In this document: positions 27,306 through 41,120 of the stretch, in pieces
Numbering within the stretch: position 1 is the stretch's first letter
How the letters are laid out: every line of letters begins with the position of its first letter
Assembly (NCBI GenBank): GCA_009617715.1
Contig: VTFK01000171.1
Coordinates: forward strand, 744,001-808,000
Length of the DNA: 64,000 nucleotides
Source: Plectrocnemia conspersa
Lineage: Eukaryota; Arthropoda; Insecta; Trichoptera; Polycentropodidae
Direction: 5' to 3'
Notes under the pieces: model-generated
What the model was told of the DNA's origin: nothing
Databases searched by the model: none
What the model saw: only the letters and a program-made list of their open reading frames with translations
Translations under genes and position numbers: made by a program

Positions 27306-30300
27306 ATATATATATCATATAACAATGAGCTTAAAAGCTTCTATTAATTTTTTCGTATTTTGTATTATTTCTACTGTTTTTTCAAGATCAAAAATATGTA
27401 AAAAAAAATAAGACCCCACAGAAAATAAAACTAATGATACTGCTGAAAGAAAAAAGGGAAAAATTGTAGTGTCATCCAATCCATTAATTCACATTCTCTT
27501 TCGATTCGATGAGCTTTTTGGCTAGATTGTATATTTGGCAATTAACGTGTTGTCATGTGCATATTAAAGTTTTTTAGTCCTAAGACCCAAACACTGTTTT
27601 CTATATATTTCTTTAGTACGCTGAATGTATGTATTTAAAAAAATTATTGCCGGAATTCTTTAAAAGTTTATGATTCACTCCCACTTTTGAAGCCCTCATA
27701 TCTTACAAATGCTTTAATTTATTATATTACGATATAATCGACTAAATGAAAATCACGCCATTTTTTATTTTCGCTTATAAAATCGGTCATTCTGTGTGAA
27801 ACGAGCCAATATATCCAACTTGCGTGTTAGGCGGCATGGTATCCGTCCGACACTGTAACACCCTCCAAAAACTTTATGGTTTTCAAAAACGCAATAGCAG
27901 GGGCAGCAAATTGACTCAGACCGCACAATCAGTCCATCTCATTCTTTGGATGTATTCATTCCGTATGCACAAGAACCCTTTTGTGTAATATTACAAAACG
28001 AAAGCCTAGCGAGTAACCCCTCAGTTTTATTAATTGGCCTAGAATGCGGGGTTTGTGGACTATAATACCCCTTCAAGTATAAATCTTTCTTAAATATGTA
28101 TGATATAAGGGATATTTATACATATATTGATATGATGACGGATACAACGAAGCAAGTCTTTCATTGATGTTCAAAATAAAAAAAAAACACCCATGTCAGA
28201 CACCCTACGATATTTCCTATATTATCAGAAGGATGGGTCGTTTCATTACTTTATCCCTCGCTTATCCGTTTGGTAATCAATCATGATTTGCCATCGAACG
28301 TCTTTGAACACGTCCAACGGTGTGGTTTCAAAGTTTTTTCCTTGGACCCTAATGTTCATGATCGTTCGCAAGAGCTTTAATGTGCTGGATTATATATTTT
28401 TTTCTTACTTTTTACACCTACATATTTGGAAGTATATTCGTACGTAACACTAGCAGGTGTTCTCTCTTCGTATTTATTTTCGATTGCTACCCATATGAGC
28501 TTGTAATCCCAGGTGTAAAGGAGGTTGAATGCTAACCTTAATGAAGGACGCCCTAGGCGTTTATGGTCACCACTCCACATGCATACAGTAAAACGACACA
28601 TGGCGATGGGTTGGTGAATAAAAAATAAGGGTGGTACCCTATCGTATCAAATTTTTAACTTGCAAAAATCCAGACGTATTTTTTATTAATGAGTAACGAA
28701 TTGAACTGTAAAACTTTTTTTAATTGCGGAAAAAGTATCATATATATTAAAAAAAAGTACGTTATTCATAATTAAAACGAAAGTAAAAAAGGTGTTCAGA
28801 AAGTAAAGATTGACTGAAAAAAAAATACCTGTCTCACCGTGCTTATTTAACACATACGTTTAATAACAGTGACAACATACATATGTCTTTCTATACCTTC
28901 TATATATTTCAATGTCACTCCTATATGTATCACAAATGCAATTTAATGTTGCATTAAATTTACGACGAAATTTTTCTTGCTATTTTAAATGATGTAGTTT
29001 TATTTAGATTTTATTAAAATATAACATGCATTTAATTAAAATCTTACGCCTAAAAATATTATATTTAATACAAAAGCTTTCTCATGAAAAATGATAATAT
29101 TATTTTATACTTTTTTTAAATGTACAAATATATCCATTATACAATTTCTTTAAGTAATTAAAAATTAAGCATACAATTTAGGCATTTTAGGAAGGTAAAA
29201 AATCATATTTACAAATGAAAAACATTTATGTTTATTAATCTTGTTTTTAACATACATTTACTTTTCAGTGTTTATTGAGGTTAAGTCCAGAATTTTAAAT
29301 GTCTTAATAAAATGCAAGATTTTGCTAACTATATAAATTTCTTAAAAATAATAACGTTATTATGGCAAACAAAACCTTTACCAATGTGTACAGTAGAAAG
29401 ATGCGTTTGAAGTTCAATAAAATAGTATTATTTTATTAGACAGTAAATCAAAATTACTGAAACACATTCTTAAAAGTGTAAATCTTATATGTGATAAACA
29501 AATTTCGATTCAAAATATTATTTATATTTTATATACATACACGTTTCTTCAATTGTAAGACAAAAATTTGAGTTATTTTACCATTAATTGGTAATCCTAT
29601 GTAAAAATAATTTATACAAAATATTAAAATATGCAAGCCAACAAAAATATTTGGATTTTATGAGTAAATAGTATAATTACAGGCTTCTTCAATTCATATT
29701 TATACTTATTGTGAACAATTAACAAGCATAAACTTCGCCCTTCGAAGAGAAAATTCTAATTTAATAAACACAGTGGGCGTTGTCTTTTACTATGTTAAAG
29801 CACATGTGTCAATTATTTTGAAGCAAAATAAAAAAATAAAAAATTGTTTGGGATATTATTATTAACTCAGCATATATTCTGGAATCTAGACATATAATTT
29901 ACATGTCTGTATATGTCTATGAATCTAGATATTGTTTCCTCTGATAATTTATTACAGATTTTGCATCAAAGAAAAATAATTATTAACAACTATTAAACCA
30001 TAAGCAATATATTTAATAAAAAAATTGTTTCTTTTAGTTATTAGGTATAAATTAATGTAGGGGTAAATACAGTACAAAAAACACTATATTTATAAATTAC
30101 TTAAATTATTATTAACCAGATTCTTCCAATTTTTATTATTTATTAAAGAATTTGTTGTCAAAAGCGAATCAAATTTCATTACAAATTAAATATAATACCA
30201 ACAATGTTCGAATAGGTAGAACATATGTCCGAATTTGACACTTACCAGGTGTCGTAATTTTTTTATATATAATACAACATAATAGGTATCATATTATGTT

Positions 30301-33300
30301 CATGATAAGTTCTTAACCCCTCTTATTGTACATCTACTATTGTATTTTTGCATTATATAATAGCAAAAATATTCACTTAAAAATAGAATTTTTTCACACA
30401 TTTTATTTTGCAATAAATCTACTACTACAATCACCAGATCATCATGATACTATATTTTTTGAGGTATTCATTCAACGGTAACTATTTCGTTTACGCTCAA
30501 AATACAACGGGGCGTATTTGTCACCAGGTGTTCTATGTAAAAAATAGCCCCAGAGTTAAAATTGTCCCGCGGGCTATAAATTATCATGGTCCCCACAAAG
30601 TTGTATTTTATGTAACCTTGAAAGGTGAAAAGGGGTGTTTTATATTCGCTACAACCTCTATCCTCTTAACTTCCCCCATTGTCGAACGTATATCTCATCT
30701 CAAAGCCAAAATTTACATAAGCCTCGCGTATTATGATGAAAAAATACGATAGAAGCATTATTTTTTTCAAGTTCAATAAAATTAAGTGCTATTTGGGTAG
30801 CTTTTTATATGAATAAATATAAAAAAAGAGTAAAGAAAACATTTTGTACTATATATAAATGTCGCTTATGGTTCACTGGATGCGAGTTAGTTACACAGTT
30901 CAGAGGTTCAACACCAAACCTGCCATGATTTCCATTAGGGATTGTGAATGATTTTTTTTTGGATGCTTGCAAATAATTTACAACATCTATTTGTATAACA
31001 ACGTTTTTTTACCTATAATTTTATATAATACATTTATATTTTCTGTAATATCTTTCTAAAGCAATCGGTTTACAGAGCTCGACTAAAACCATATAGCATA
31101 TTTTAAGTTAATGATGTGTGATATATTATTTAACCATTGACCGTTATTTTTTCCATATGTAAAAGAAAAATATTTATATACCGTATACTTTGAGCCCATT
31201 TTAGGACTTTTTGTAAAAGCCATTTCTATACCATAAACGGCGCAGAAAGAAAACTAACTGTTGATGGGTTAAGTTTTTATATGTAATATTCAAATTATTA
31301 TGGTAAAAATATATTGTTAAATTTGATAAATTAAAAGTAGTTATTAACTTAATATAAACATATGAATACATACTTCAAACAACTAGTTGTTTAAAGTATC
31401 AAATACAAATCAATAATATGGTTGTACAACTAAAAAACATAAAGCATAGTATTTTTTTAAAAGGCTATATCTATTATATATCTTAAAGAAAACCACAAAA
31501 ATCTAACTGTATTTATTAAAGATGATCACAGTGTTTCTCTTTATACAAAAACGCATTTTATTACAAAACTGACAACATCCACCTGGCACTCGGCCTGAAT
31601 CGCGGACAACGTCTCAATGTGTCAACACACATCTCCAGAAGAGTGCCTGCAGTGCGGAGAAGGTGACAAAAATAGACTTGCTCTTGGCGTCCATTGTCGG
31701 TTAATTAGACGGTTTTGTTTGTCATTTCTGAGACGTGTTTGTTGGCCGCACTGTAGGCGTGACCGCACTACGTGACCGGACATACATTTGAATAATCTTA
31801 CAAGACCGGGAAGACGTGATTAAGTCGTCAATAAGGCTTTAGAGGTCTTAAATTGAGACTCGGTACGAGCGACCATTAAACGGTCCAAACACCGCAAATA
31901 AACCCACACGAGCACAATGTCTACTTTCTAGCGACAACGGTGACGATTTTGGGATTTTCAACGAGCATAGATTGGATCTGTGAGGATTATCTGGGTGTCT
32001 ATTGTATCTTGATGTATATAAAATTGTATATTATATAATCCGATCGAGATAGGAAAAAACATGAAAAGATTTGCTGGTGGAGAAAATTAAAAATTAGACA
32101 TCTGTTGCGTATTAAATAATGTGAAGTATCAAAGTGAGATTATCACTTTTAATTGTAAGTAACAGATATATTTTTTATCAATATTGACTTTGTTATTGTC
32201 AAATTTAAATAACAGATAAAATACATTAAAACACGGTATATTTTAATCACTTGAAATCAAGTAATTTTATTAAGTATACCACTTTTTTATAAAAAAAAAT
32301 TTCACATACACTTTATATTCTGACAGCGAAATATATACTTCTTTAGTAAAAATGAAGTTGATAAAATTTCTTGCGACCTATTTTAAATGATTATAACATA
32401 TTTTAGTTCATAATCGTGAGAGCATTGCGGTTTTATTAATCAAGATTGCGTATTTGTGTAACATATCTAACCCATGAAGATAATAAAAAAACATGTTTTT
32501 TAGTAGTCATATTTGTTATAATATATTTCATACAACAAATATAAAAATCAACTATAGAGTCAGATATATAATAAACAACTTAATCCTAATATTACACAGT
32601 TAAGTTTAGAGAGTGCGTGTTCGGGAAACATGTTGATATTGAATAAATAGGTAAAATGTTTAATGATTTTAAAAAAAAATGCTATTTTTTATTTGTTGTA
32701 AATAGATTGACAGTTAAATTAAATTTACTAGTATTTTTGTGCAATCTGTTGATATTTTACACTATCTTGGAAAATGTTTAGGCAATTGAATATGTAATAT
32801 GGAAATATATTACAAATGTCTGATACATACATATATTATTTATTATTACTTATTTCTATAAAACATGCTTTTTGTCATAATTGATAATAAATAAAATACA
32901 TTGTTATTAAAAATTCATAATTATAATTTAAAACTGAAAATTCCACATTGATATATTTTATAAGATTTTATTATAATTTAATAAAACATGTAATGTAAAT
33001 CACTTTTAAGTATTTTTTTCTGAATAAAAATTGTAAAGAAGTCGTGAAAAAAAAATAACGAGACAAATTAAATCAGCATGTAATTTCACAGAAAATCAAT
33101 CAAGTTTCTTTATTTTTAGCTTTCTGTACTGTAATTTATTTATTACCAAAATATACTTTAATAAATATATAATATTTGCGTGTGTTTAAAATATATGCAC
33201 GTACAATGTAGGTTTTAAGCTGATGTTGATACTATTTTTATTTTTAAATGTGCAAAATAGTATAAAATAATTTTATTAATTTTTTATAATATAAATACAA

Positions 33301-33820
33301 AAACACAAAATATTAATAATTGTTCATTTATTAATTAATTATTTATTTTCATGACTCGCTCGAAGTACCAATAGATGTCTCGTATATCAGAGTCAAATGT
33401 CAACATTGTGTTTTTGATAAATATTGCTAAGTAAAATTACAGTATAATTAATAATAAATTATCGCTTTTAAAAAAATCAATATTTCCATTAATATAATAA
33501 ATATTGGTTTTTATTTTCATTCCACACTTAAAAATTAAAATTTGCTACATCAAAATAAATATTTGCTAAGTATTGTTTTCAAACCCAATATTTATATTTT
33601 TAAATAGCTTTTCAATAAAAAAATAAAATTAAGTAAAGTTTTTAGGAATTTAAGTTTGGTATAGAAAGTATGCTTTTATAAATAGTCGTCACTCGTCAGT
33701 ATTCAATAAATAAATAATTAAAACAGTCGAAGGTAATGAAATATATTTTTTTGTGGAGAACCTAAGAAAATATCCATTAAAATGATTCCATAGTTTTTGT
33801 ATTAGTCTATTTGTTTCTCG

Positions 33821-33906
33821 TATTTTTTTAAAACATAGATTTATAATATGCAATTGATTAATACGATTTTAATATTTTTTTAAAACATAGATTTATAATA
33901 TGCAAT
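33821..33906. repeat. Perfect 34-bp direct repeat, 52-bp period
   Basis: The 34 bases at 33821-33854 (TATTTTTTTAAAACATAG...TATGCAAT) recur exactly at 33873-33906. The identity implies a recent local duplication or strong constraint. Confidence 0.85.
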
Positions 33907-35496
33907 ATGAAAAGACATATATAAAAACTTTAGAAAAATATAATAACATATTTTGTCTTAACTATTTAAGTTTCACCTTCTCAACTTTTTCTTTGACTTT
34001 TTTACGTAATAGCGAATCTATGAATTACTTTATTGTAATTTTTTATCAGTTTTATTAAATATATATTTATTGCTATCATTTTATTTTTTACATATGTAAC
34101 TTAGTAGCAGTTAGCTTTATTTGTCGTATATATGTAATAAATTTAGCTTTTACAAAAAAATATATAAATAAAAACTTTTAAAATATAATATAAAATACAG
34201 CATAGCTTTTAATTTGTACACTTTTTTTATTGATATTTTGCCTTACATAAGAAATATTCCTAATGTTTCTAAATAGCAATAGTAGTAATCAAATGGTTTT
34301 AATATTTTTTTATTATGTTTAAAATTATGTGTAGTAACTATTTCGATATATGATAAATTTAACCTTTATACTCAATAACTAAACTTTACAGTCAGAGCAA
34401 TAAACTGTATAGTGTATTTTATTTCACTGATATGAAATAAGATGTATCTATATCTATTATATTTCTTCATTAAGTTTTTCACGTACACTTTATTTTATGA
34501 GTATTCTTATTATATAATATATTGCCATAATTTTTTTATTTAAAAAATAATAATTTATAATGCTCAATTAATTTTCTAGTATAAAAATAATAATATACTC
34601 TCCCACGTTATTTTGCAACGGTCTCGATGCAATCACTCAATTGACCTAACTTAGCCAAGTCAATTATAAATGTATATACCATAAATCTATCAAAACTTTC
34701 AAATACTCACTTAAGTAAAGTTACACACGAATATATACAATCAAATCAGATTAATTTTCTTTAAGCCACAACAACTTTACACCACTTGCAACCGAAACGT
34801 TCTCATTTCCGACATCGCGGTAAACTTTTTTTCGATACGAGCACGAGCGACGACCACCCGGCGGCGGTAGTACAACAAGACTAAATAGTCCCGAAACGTA
34901 CCACTCTGGAGCGGGGTAGGAAAGGGATGGACGTTATGAAACCGAGGGTGAGTCAGAGAGAGAGGGGACGAAAACAAGCGCGGAAAAACTGTGGCGAATC
35001 GAGGAAATGACGTTTCGCCCGGGACGTGCATAATAATAATTGAAAAAGCAGGAGGTTGTTGGTTAACTCTAACTTGTTGGAAGACTTATATTTTTGATGT
35101 AAGTGATAATATTTAGGTGCGCACTGGATATTCTGATTCTCAGCAATTTGAGGGTAAATAAATTTTATGTGTTTTATTTAATTTATATTCATAGAGAAAC
35201 GAACGAAAAAACTTTCGCTTTTACTAAATTTATTTGACTTAAATTAATCTTGTAACCAAAAATATTACTTGATTTTCAACATAAATACAATTTAATGCAA
35301 AATTGAATATTAATATATTTTCACAATCGTTATTTATTTGCATTGCTACTTTATCATTATTTCATGATATTTATTTAATTAAAAAAACATTGCCGTTAGT
35401 TCTACTCTTAAGGTTTTTTTTCTGTTTTTAAGTAACAAAGTAAAAGTTTTTTTAACGTTATGAGTAAAAAAAATTTAATAGAGAAACCAAACAAAT

Positions 35497-35595
35497 ATTT
35501 AAATTGATTTACTTAAAAAATATCATTTCTTTGCTATTTGATATATATAAATATTTTTAAATTGATTTATTTAAAAATATAATTTCTTTGCTATT
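35497..35595. repeat. Imperfect tandem repeat of about 40 bp
   Basis: Two adjacent copies share TTAAATTGATTTA, a short A-rich core and TTTCTTTGCTATT, with a period of about 55 bp and a few substitutions. It is A+T-rich and noncoding. Confidence 0.6.
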
Positions 35596-38302
35596 CTATT
35601 ATAATTTTGCTATTTGTCTCTAATAAAAAATTTACAATAATCACGGTATCGCATTTTGTGTAAAAAAGTGGCTGTTATTTATATGATAAAAAGGCTATTT
35701 GACCATATAGTGAAAAAAAATTTTTTCATATAGTTTTAAAATTCGTAGTTTTTTTTAGCAGTTTTTTTATGAAATTATGGTAATAATATAATTAAGATTT
35801 AGATCCGTATGGGACGTTTTAAAATATGTCGCAATTTAAAAAAAAATAGTTAATGTTTTCATATTTGCCGAAATTTATTCAGTTATTATTTATAATTGTA
35901 TATATAATTTATTTATACATCTGGTCTACTTTTTTATTGTTGTCTATATGTTATGTATAAAATATCTGAAAATAATAAAAAAACAAATTTCATATTTTAA
36001 GTTTTTTGACGATACAACAATATTATTGTCACGCGTCATAATTGCTTGAAAATTTAATTAAATAACCTGAAATTTAAGCAGATTATGTATATTTTGGATT
36101 TGCTTAATAATTTTAAGATTTATTTTTCTTTTTAAATAAATAAAAATTTTCATGAGTATAAATAAATAATATTATTTTTTACTGCCATACAACTTTGTGA
36201 ACAGTCTGTGCTAAGTTATTATGGACTATACGTATTCATATTATAAATAATATTAATATGAAGTTCAACATTTATTATAAGTTATTGCTGTTTCAATATG
36301 TATGACACAGCTGCAATAAACGTCAATAAACATTACATTTGCGCATTTAATACGTCGTCGCACATTTGAATGCACTTGGTCGTCGATTTGCGATGCATCT
36401 CAATGAATGTCGTGAGGTATATTGCTAATACGAAAGGAATAACGAATCAGTAAGAGACATGTGTGGCTATGAGACACACAGGAGGTCTGGCAAGAAGATA
36501 GATAGCCGTGATGCAAATAATTAATTGAATAAAAAAATTATAATACATAGATCAACTAAAAAAGAACTAGCGATAATTTTAGATTTAGTCTGTACAGACC
36601 TAAATAATGAACGCGATTGTGATTCGGTCAATTTATAATCTTCATCTCACAGAGCTTCGACAATTTTCAATTTTAGAGGCAAATTTCCATACACCCATCA
36701 CCAAATAGCGATGATTGTGACTCATGCATTATTGTGTCTATTGTTCTCAAACACTGAAATTTTAAGTCAACTATTTCGAAATATGCACTTGGTGATTTAG
36801 CTTTTATAATTCTTTATCCCTTTTGTTGATTCATATAATAATATTTGTCTAATTCAGGTAAATCGTCTGTTTTAGTCAAAAAAAAATATTATTATTGTTT
36901 ATGTGTTAAATATTACGTATTCGAATGGTCATCGAAAATTATGGTAATACTATCAGGGCATAATTTAACATGTAAAAAGATTTACCTTTGTGCCAAATAA
37001 ATGTTGTTAGGAATACTAAAAATATAACTGTTTAGTAATGTTAAAATAAATGATGATTTTATGCATAATAAAATTTAATACTTCGGAATTTTCCATGAAA
37101 TATAATTATCGCTCTCATATTACCAAGAACTGTTATTGTTTATTAATTAAAACTGATAACATATATATTTCAATAGTTTTATTTATAAATTATTCTTTTC
37201 CTATTAATAATAAATTAAATATCTCTGCAACCGATAATATAAAAATATTTTGTTAATCTTATTTTTACTGATATTGTACATGATATGTTAGAACTTCAAA
37301 CGATACAGTACTCTAAAATAAGGAAAAGAGCAATGTTTTTCTACATTTAAATAAATTTATTTTTAAGGCAAAATGAATTCTGGTTTAGGGATAATACTTT
37401 TTCGGTAAAAAAATAATTGATATATACCAAATATTTTTTTAAGAATACTATGTCATATCTTACAGATATATAATATTTAATTACTAGATGTTATTACTTA
37501 CAATTAATCTTTTTTTATGAAAACACACAATCACGTGACACCCATATTCACTTATAATAAGCAAGTGTTGGTAAGTGAAAATATCATCTTGTCTTATGTT
37601 CCACCTCTCATAATGGTATGTAAGTAAATATTTACGATCGTGGTAATTGAGCGTAAAACAAACAAGAGACCACTCAATTGATTAACAATGGCCATATTCA
37701 CGACTCTCTCCATATATCTCTTTCCGAGTAGACACAATCAAAATTTTAAGAAGAATAATCTTAAGAACAATGCATCGGAGGCTGCTTATCTACGACGTGC
37801 GCCTGATTGGCCGCCATTGTCGAGTCACGAATGACTAATCGGAGCGATTTCGAATAGTCATCGCTCTGTCAGTATATGGGACTTGTTTGCTTTTGTTTTG
37901 AATCAGGATGACCGTTCGCGTGTTGTGTCACACGCGGTACGATCCTTGCGTGGGATTTTGATCTAACATGTAGGCAATTTACGTGTCGGTAAACAATTTG
38001 CTTAACACTCGAGAAGTCTTTATTAGAAACGACTATTTTGTCACTTGGGATTTGGAAATATTTGGAAAGTTGCAACTGTCGTTATTATTACTTTGATGGC
38101 TATATTATCTCATCTGATAATAATAATAATAATCTTGTAGTATATTATTTTATTCAATTGAAATAAAATGCTTTCATTACCAAATGGTTACGATATGAAG
38201 AAAATATATATTTGAACGATTTTTTGGTTGAAGCAATTGTTTTTTTGTTGTGATGCTGTAGAACGAGTATTATTATTTTTAATAATAGTTAAAAGAGTCG
38301 AT

Positions 38303-38496
38303 GATTTTGAAAGTGGGGCAAGTCCATTTTGTTAAAAAAAAATTAATTTTAATTAAAACATATTTTTAAATTTCTGTTTTTATTCAATTCACACTCATAT
38401 GTATAATATAAATAACAGCGTAATTTTTGTATTAGTAATTTATTTTGGACAAAAATATTATTTGTTTGTTAATTTTGAAAGCGAGGCAAGTCCACT
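38303..38496. repeat. Diverged 26-bp direct repeat
   Basis: ATTTTGAAAGTGGGGCAAGT at 38304 recurs as ATTTTGAAAGCGAGGCAAGT at 38472, both followed by CCA. The copies are about 168 bases apart in A+T-rich DNA. Origin unknown. Confidence 0.6.
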
Positions 38497-40370
38497 CAGA
38501 ATGAAATAATTTTAATAAAAATTAAGTAAGTTTCCATGGTTACAACGATGTTACGACCTTTTTACCTTAAGTTATTATTATTTTTATTAGAGGACTTTTT
38601 TAGAATATTAATACATTTTCCTAGACTTTTCCTTTTGGAATGTAGCCAGTCTAATTTAAATTATTAGTTTTGTAGCTGAATTAATAAAAAAATCCAATTG
38701 TTCAAATTTATACTTTTATTCTGTAATATATAGATTTATGCTACCATGGACGTAAATAATGTGCATTAATATTATAATTGAATTATTGAAATATAGTAAG
38801 ATATATGATGGTTATTGGAAGATCAATTATACTTAGCTCGTCGAATTAACTAATTGTGCGATTAAAAATAAAGTGACGCTCGAGAAAAAACGCCTGTTGC
38901 TAAGAACATTGCAGAAATTCTTACAATAAAATGCAGTAAAAATCTGTATATATAATAAAATCTTTTTAAATAAATTTTAAGATATAGTTTAAAAATGGCA
39001 AAATATTTTTTTGTAATAACTAAAAATAGGAAGAAAACTTTTATAATATCAAAAATATAAAATTGTTTGATTACAATATTTTCATTTTAAATAAGGGTTG
39101 TTGATTTTATTTTCACTATCGTGATAAGATTAATTATAGATAATCATGTTGTTTTTGATCACATGTTTAGTTTAAATGTATCGATAACCACACATATCAA
39201 TTGTGAAATTTAATTTTATTAAAAAGAAAAAATATATTTATCCTTATAATATGATATTCATATAATCTGATATCAGTATATGTATGTACATATATTTCTA
39301 TGTAAACCCTTGATATAATTAACTATTTATAAAATTACGAACAATCTGTTCTTACCGTAATCTGATATATAATATAATATATAATATAAACATGTTGACC
39401 TTTTCAACAAGTACTCTACTAATAATAATAATCTATATATAAATAAACATTTTATAAGCTCGTAATAATTTATTTGAAATAAATTAAAATAATATTTAAA
39501 ATTATTATAAAAAAATATTTTTTATACGAATTTCTTAAAATTTAAATTCTATCATATTTTAAGATATTTTTGGAACCATGTAAAAATATATGAAAGTATA
39601 CCAAACTTCCAGAAATATATAACTTCTAAGATCAATCTATTTAATTCAAAGTTAAGCGATATATTCTATTTAATATAATGGAATATATCGCGAACCAATA
39701 TTAAATTTTAAAGAAGCTTGTTAAAATTTCTAAGTATGCACTAAAACGAAACTCCTATTGCTTCGCATTTCATTGTGACGTTTCAACACCATCTTCAGTA
39801 CCCTGTATAACACTTTTGGCAATATTTCATTCTCATTTAAACCTGTAAATATTCATCATGTCACTGTTAAGTCAAGAAAAGAAAACACTAGTGGACTTAG
39901 AATGTCGTGATTTTAAAGTTAAGTATGAATTATTTTTGTATCGAATTAAATTACAAAGCATTATGTTTATTGTAAAATGACCTTATGTATTTTAAAATAA
40001 TTCTACGTTCAGAGTCATTATCAGACTAAGCATTCGATACGATGCTCAATGCAGAACAGTTATTAAAAGGGTTGAGCACATTGTGCGTAACATCAATAGC
40101 CAATTAAATAAAAGAACACATGATGTTTCTTTTCACAAATAATAGCCGAATATTTTGATTTGTTTTAACTTATAGCAGTATGATGATTCAGTCATGGTAG
40201 AGTTTTATTTAATTTTTTTGCACTTGGAGGAGCGATTGAATTTTTTATTAAAAGAAAACCCGCCTTTAGCAAATAATATCGAATACTAAAATACTTTTTA
40301 AATTAGCGATTGCTGCATATATCATTAGATTTATTATAGAATTAATTTTAAAACCACAATAAAAAACGAT

Positions 40371-40469
40371 TGAAAATTTTAAAGAAATTCCTTCAATTTT
40401 ACTAGCTGGCCCGCCGAGCCTAAAATATTTACGATCTGACCCTTTACAAAATAAGTTTACCGACCCCTG
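40371..40469 (-). mobile_element. hAT (Charlie-like) terminal fragment
   Basis: Read on the minus strand from 40469, the sequence starts CAGGGGTCGGTAAACTTA, then TGTAAAGGGTCAGAT, then TAAATATTTTAGGC and GGCGGGCC. This order of words is, as I recall, the terminal consensus of hAT Charlie-type elements known in vertebrates and invertebrates. The opposite terminus and a target duplication were not found, so this is a solo end. It lies inside what corresponds to intron 4 of the decayed IDGF copy that follows. Confidence 0.6.
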
Positions 40470-40495
40470 GTCTAAACTACCTAAAATTTCGTTTA

Positions 40496-40769
40496 TTTTG
40501 ATACACACGCCATAATGAACCACGTTCATTATGCGATATTTCGTGGCTATATGACGCCAAAATGTTTTCCTTAAGAAGCAAACTACAAATTGCGTTTGTC
40601 TGAACTAATGAAAAGAAACCCAGAATTGAACAATTATTTACTCAAAAACTATTGCTAATATTAAAATATTAATAGTTGAAAAATGCAATGATTTTTAATT
40701 TAACTTAAATAGTTTCATAGCTGAAAAGTTAATTTTAGCCACACCCAAGCTTGGTATGATATTTTTGGA

Positions 40770-40806
<37 letters not shown>

Positions 40807-41120
40807 TTCCTGGAGTACCTTCGATCTGTTTACACGAAGTTATATTATTTGAAATTAAAACTGAATTTAGTTTCTAATATTTATCAGAATTTTTCTTGCT
40901 GAATATAATATGCATGTTTATAAAATATATAATTTTGCATCAGCATTATTAAACAAACATTTTAGTAGCTGAGTAATGTTAATATAAATTAGTATAAATA
41001 TAAGATTATTTTTCTTTTATATTGATATAAATATCTGCCTTCCGTATTTGTGAAGCTGGTGGTTTATGGGTCAGTTAATATCATAATTTAGCAGCCAGCA
41101 GAGTTGAACATATAAAATGA
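40496..41120 (+). pseudogene. Decayed IDGF copy (exons 5, 6 and 8 relics)
   Basis: Three segments match the downstream IDGF genes in order. Segment 40496-40658 matches exon 5 (DTHAIMNHV..., then ELMKRNPELN). Segment 40720-40825 matches exon 6 (KLILAT.. and GVPS), interrupted by a TA microsatellite. Segment about 41045-41115 matches exon 8 (AGGLWVS, then AASRVEHIK). Frames are broken by stops and indels, exons 1-4 are missing and no start or promoter block is present. It is an old, non-functional member of the cluster lying upstream of the working genes. Confidence 0.85.
40771..40802. repeat. (TA)n microsatellite
   Basis: A 32-bp pure TA tract inserted in the exon 6 relic of the decayed IDGF copy. 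Confidence 0.9.

Larger units (their letters stand above)
27314..40370. other. Region without recognisable genes (13 kb)
   Basis: This stretch is mostly very A+T-rich. GC-richer islands lie at about 27800-28610, 31560-31990, 34750-35030, 36340-36490 and 37560-38080. The 34.75-35.03 kb island is the strongest: CpG-rich, with a GAGAGAGAG tract and a GAGGGTGAGTC donor-like word on the plus strand. It is a candidate promoter or noncoding first exon for a gene on either strand. No protein family was recognised in any frame. Confidence 0.4.

Noticed and set aside
26847..27347. Frames rich in Asp/Ser or Arg/Leu repeats
   Set aside because: They are translations of the GACTCC repeat in a MITE, present on both strands.
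28377..28601. 74-codon minus-strand frame in a GC-richer island
   Set aside because: Nothing recognisable; kept only as part of a possible regulatory island.
14440..31700. Apparent similarity between the GC-richer islands at 14.44 and 31.60 kb
   Set aside because: Only short matches around CAACAC and CTAGAAGAG/CCAGAAGAG; not convincing without a computed alignment.
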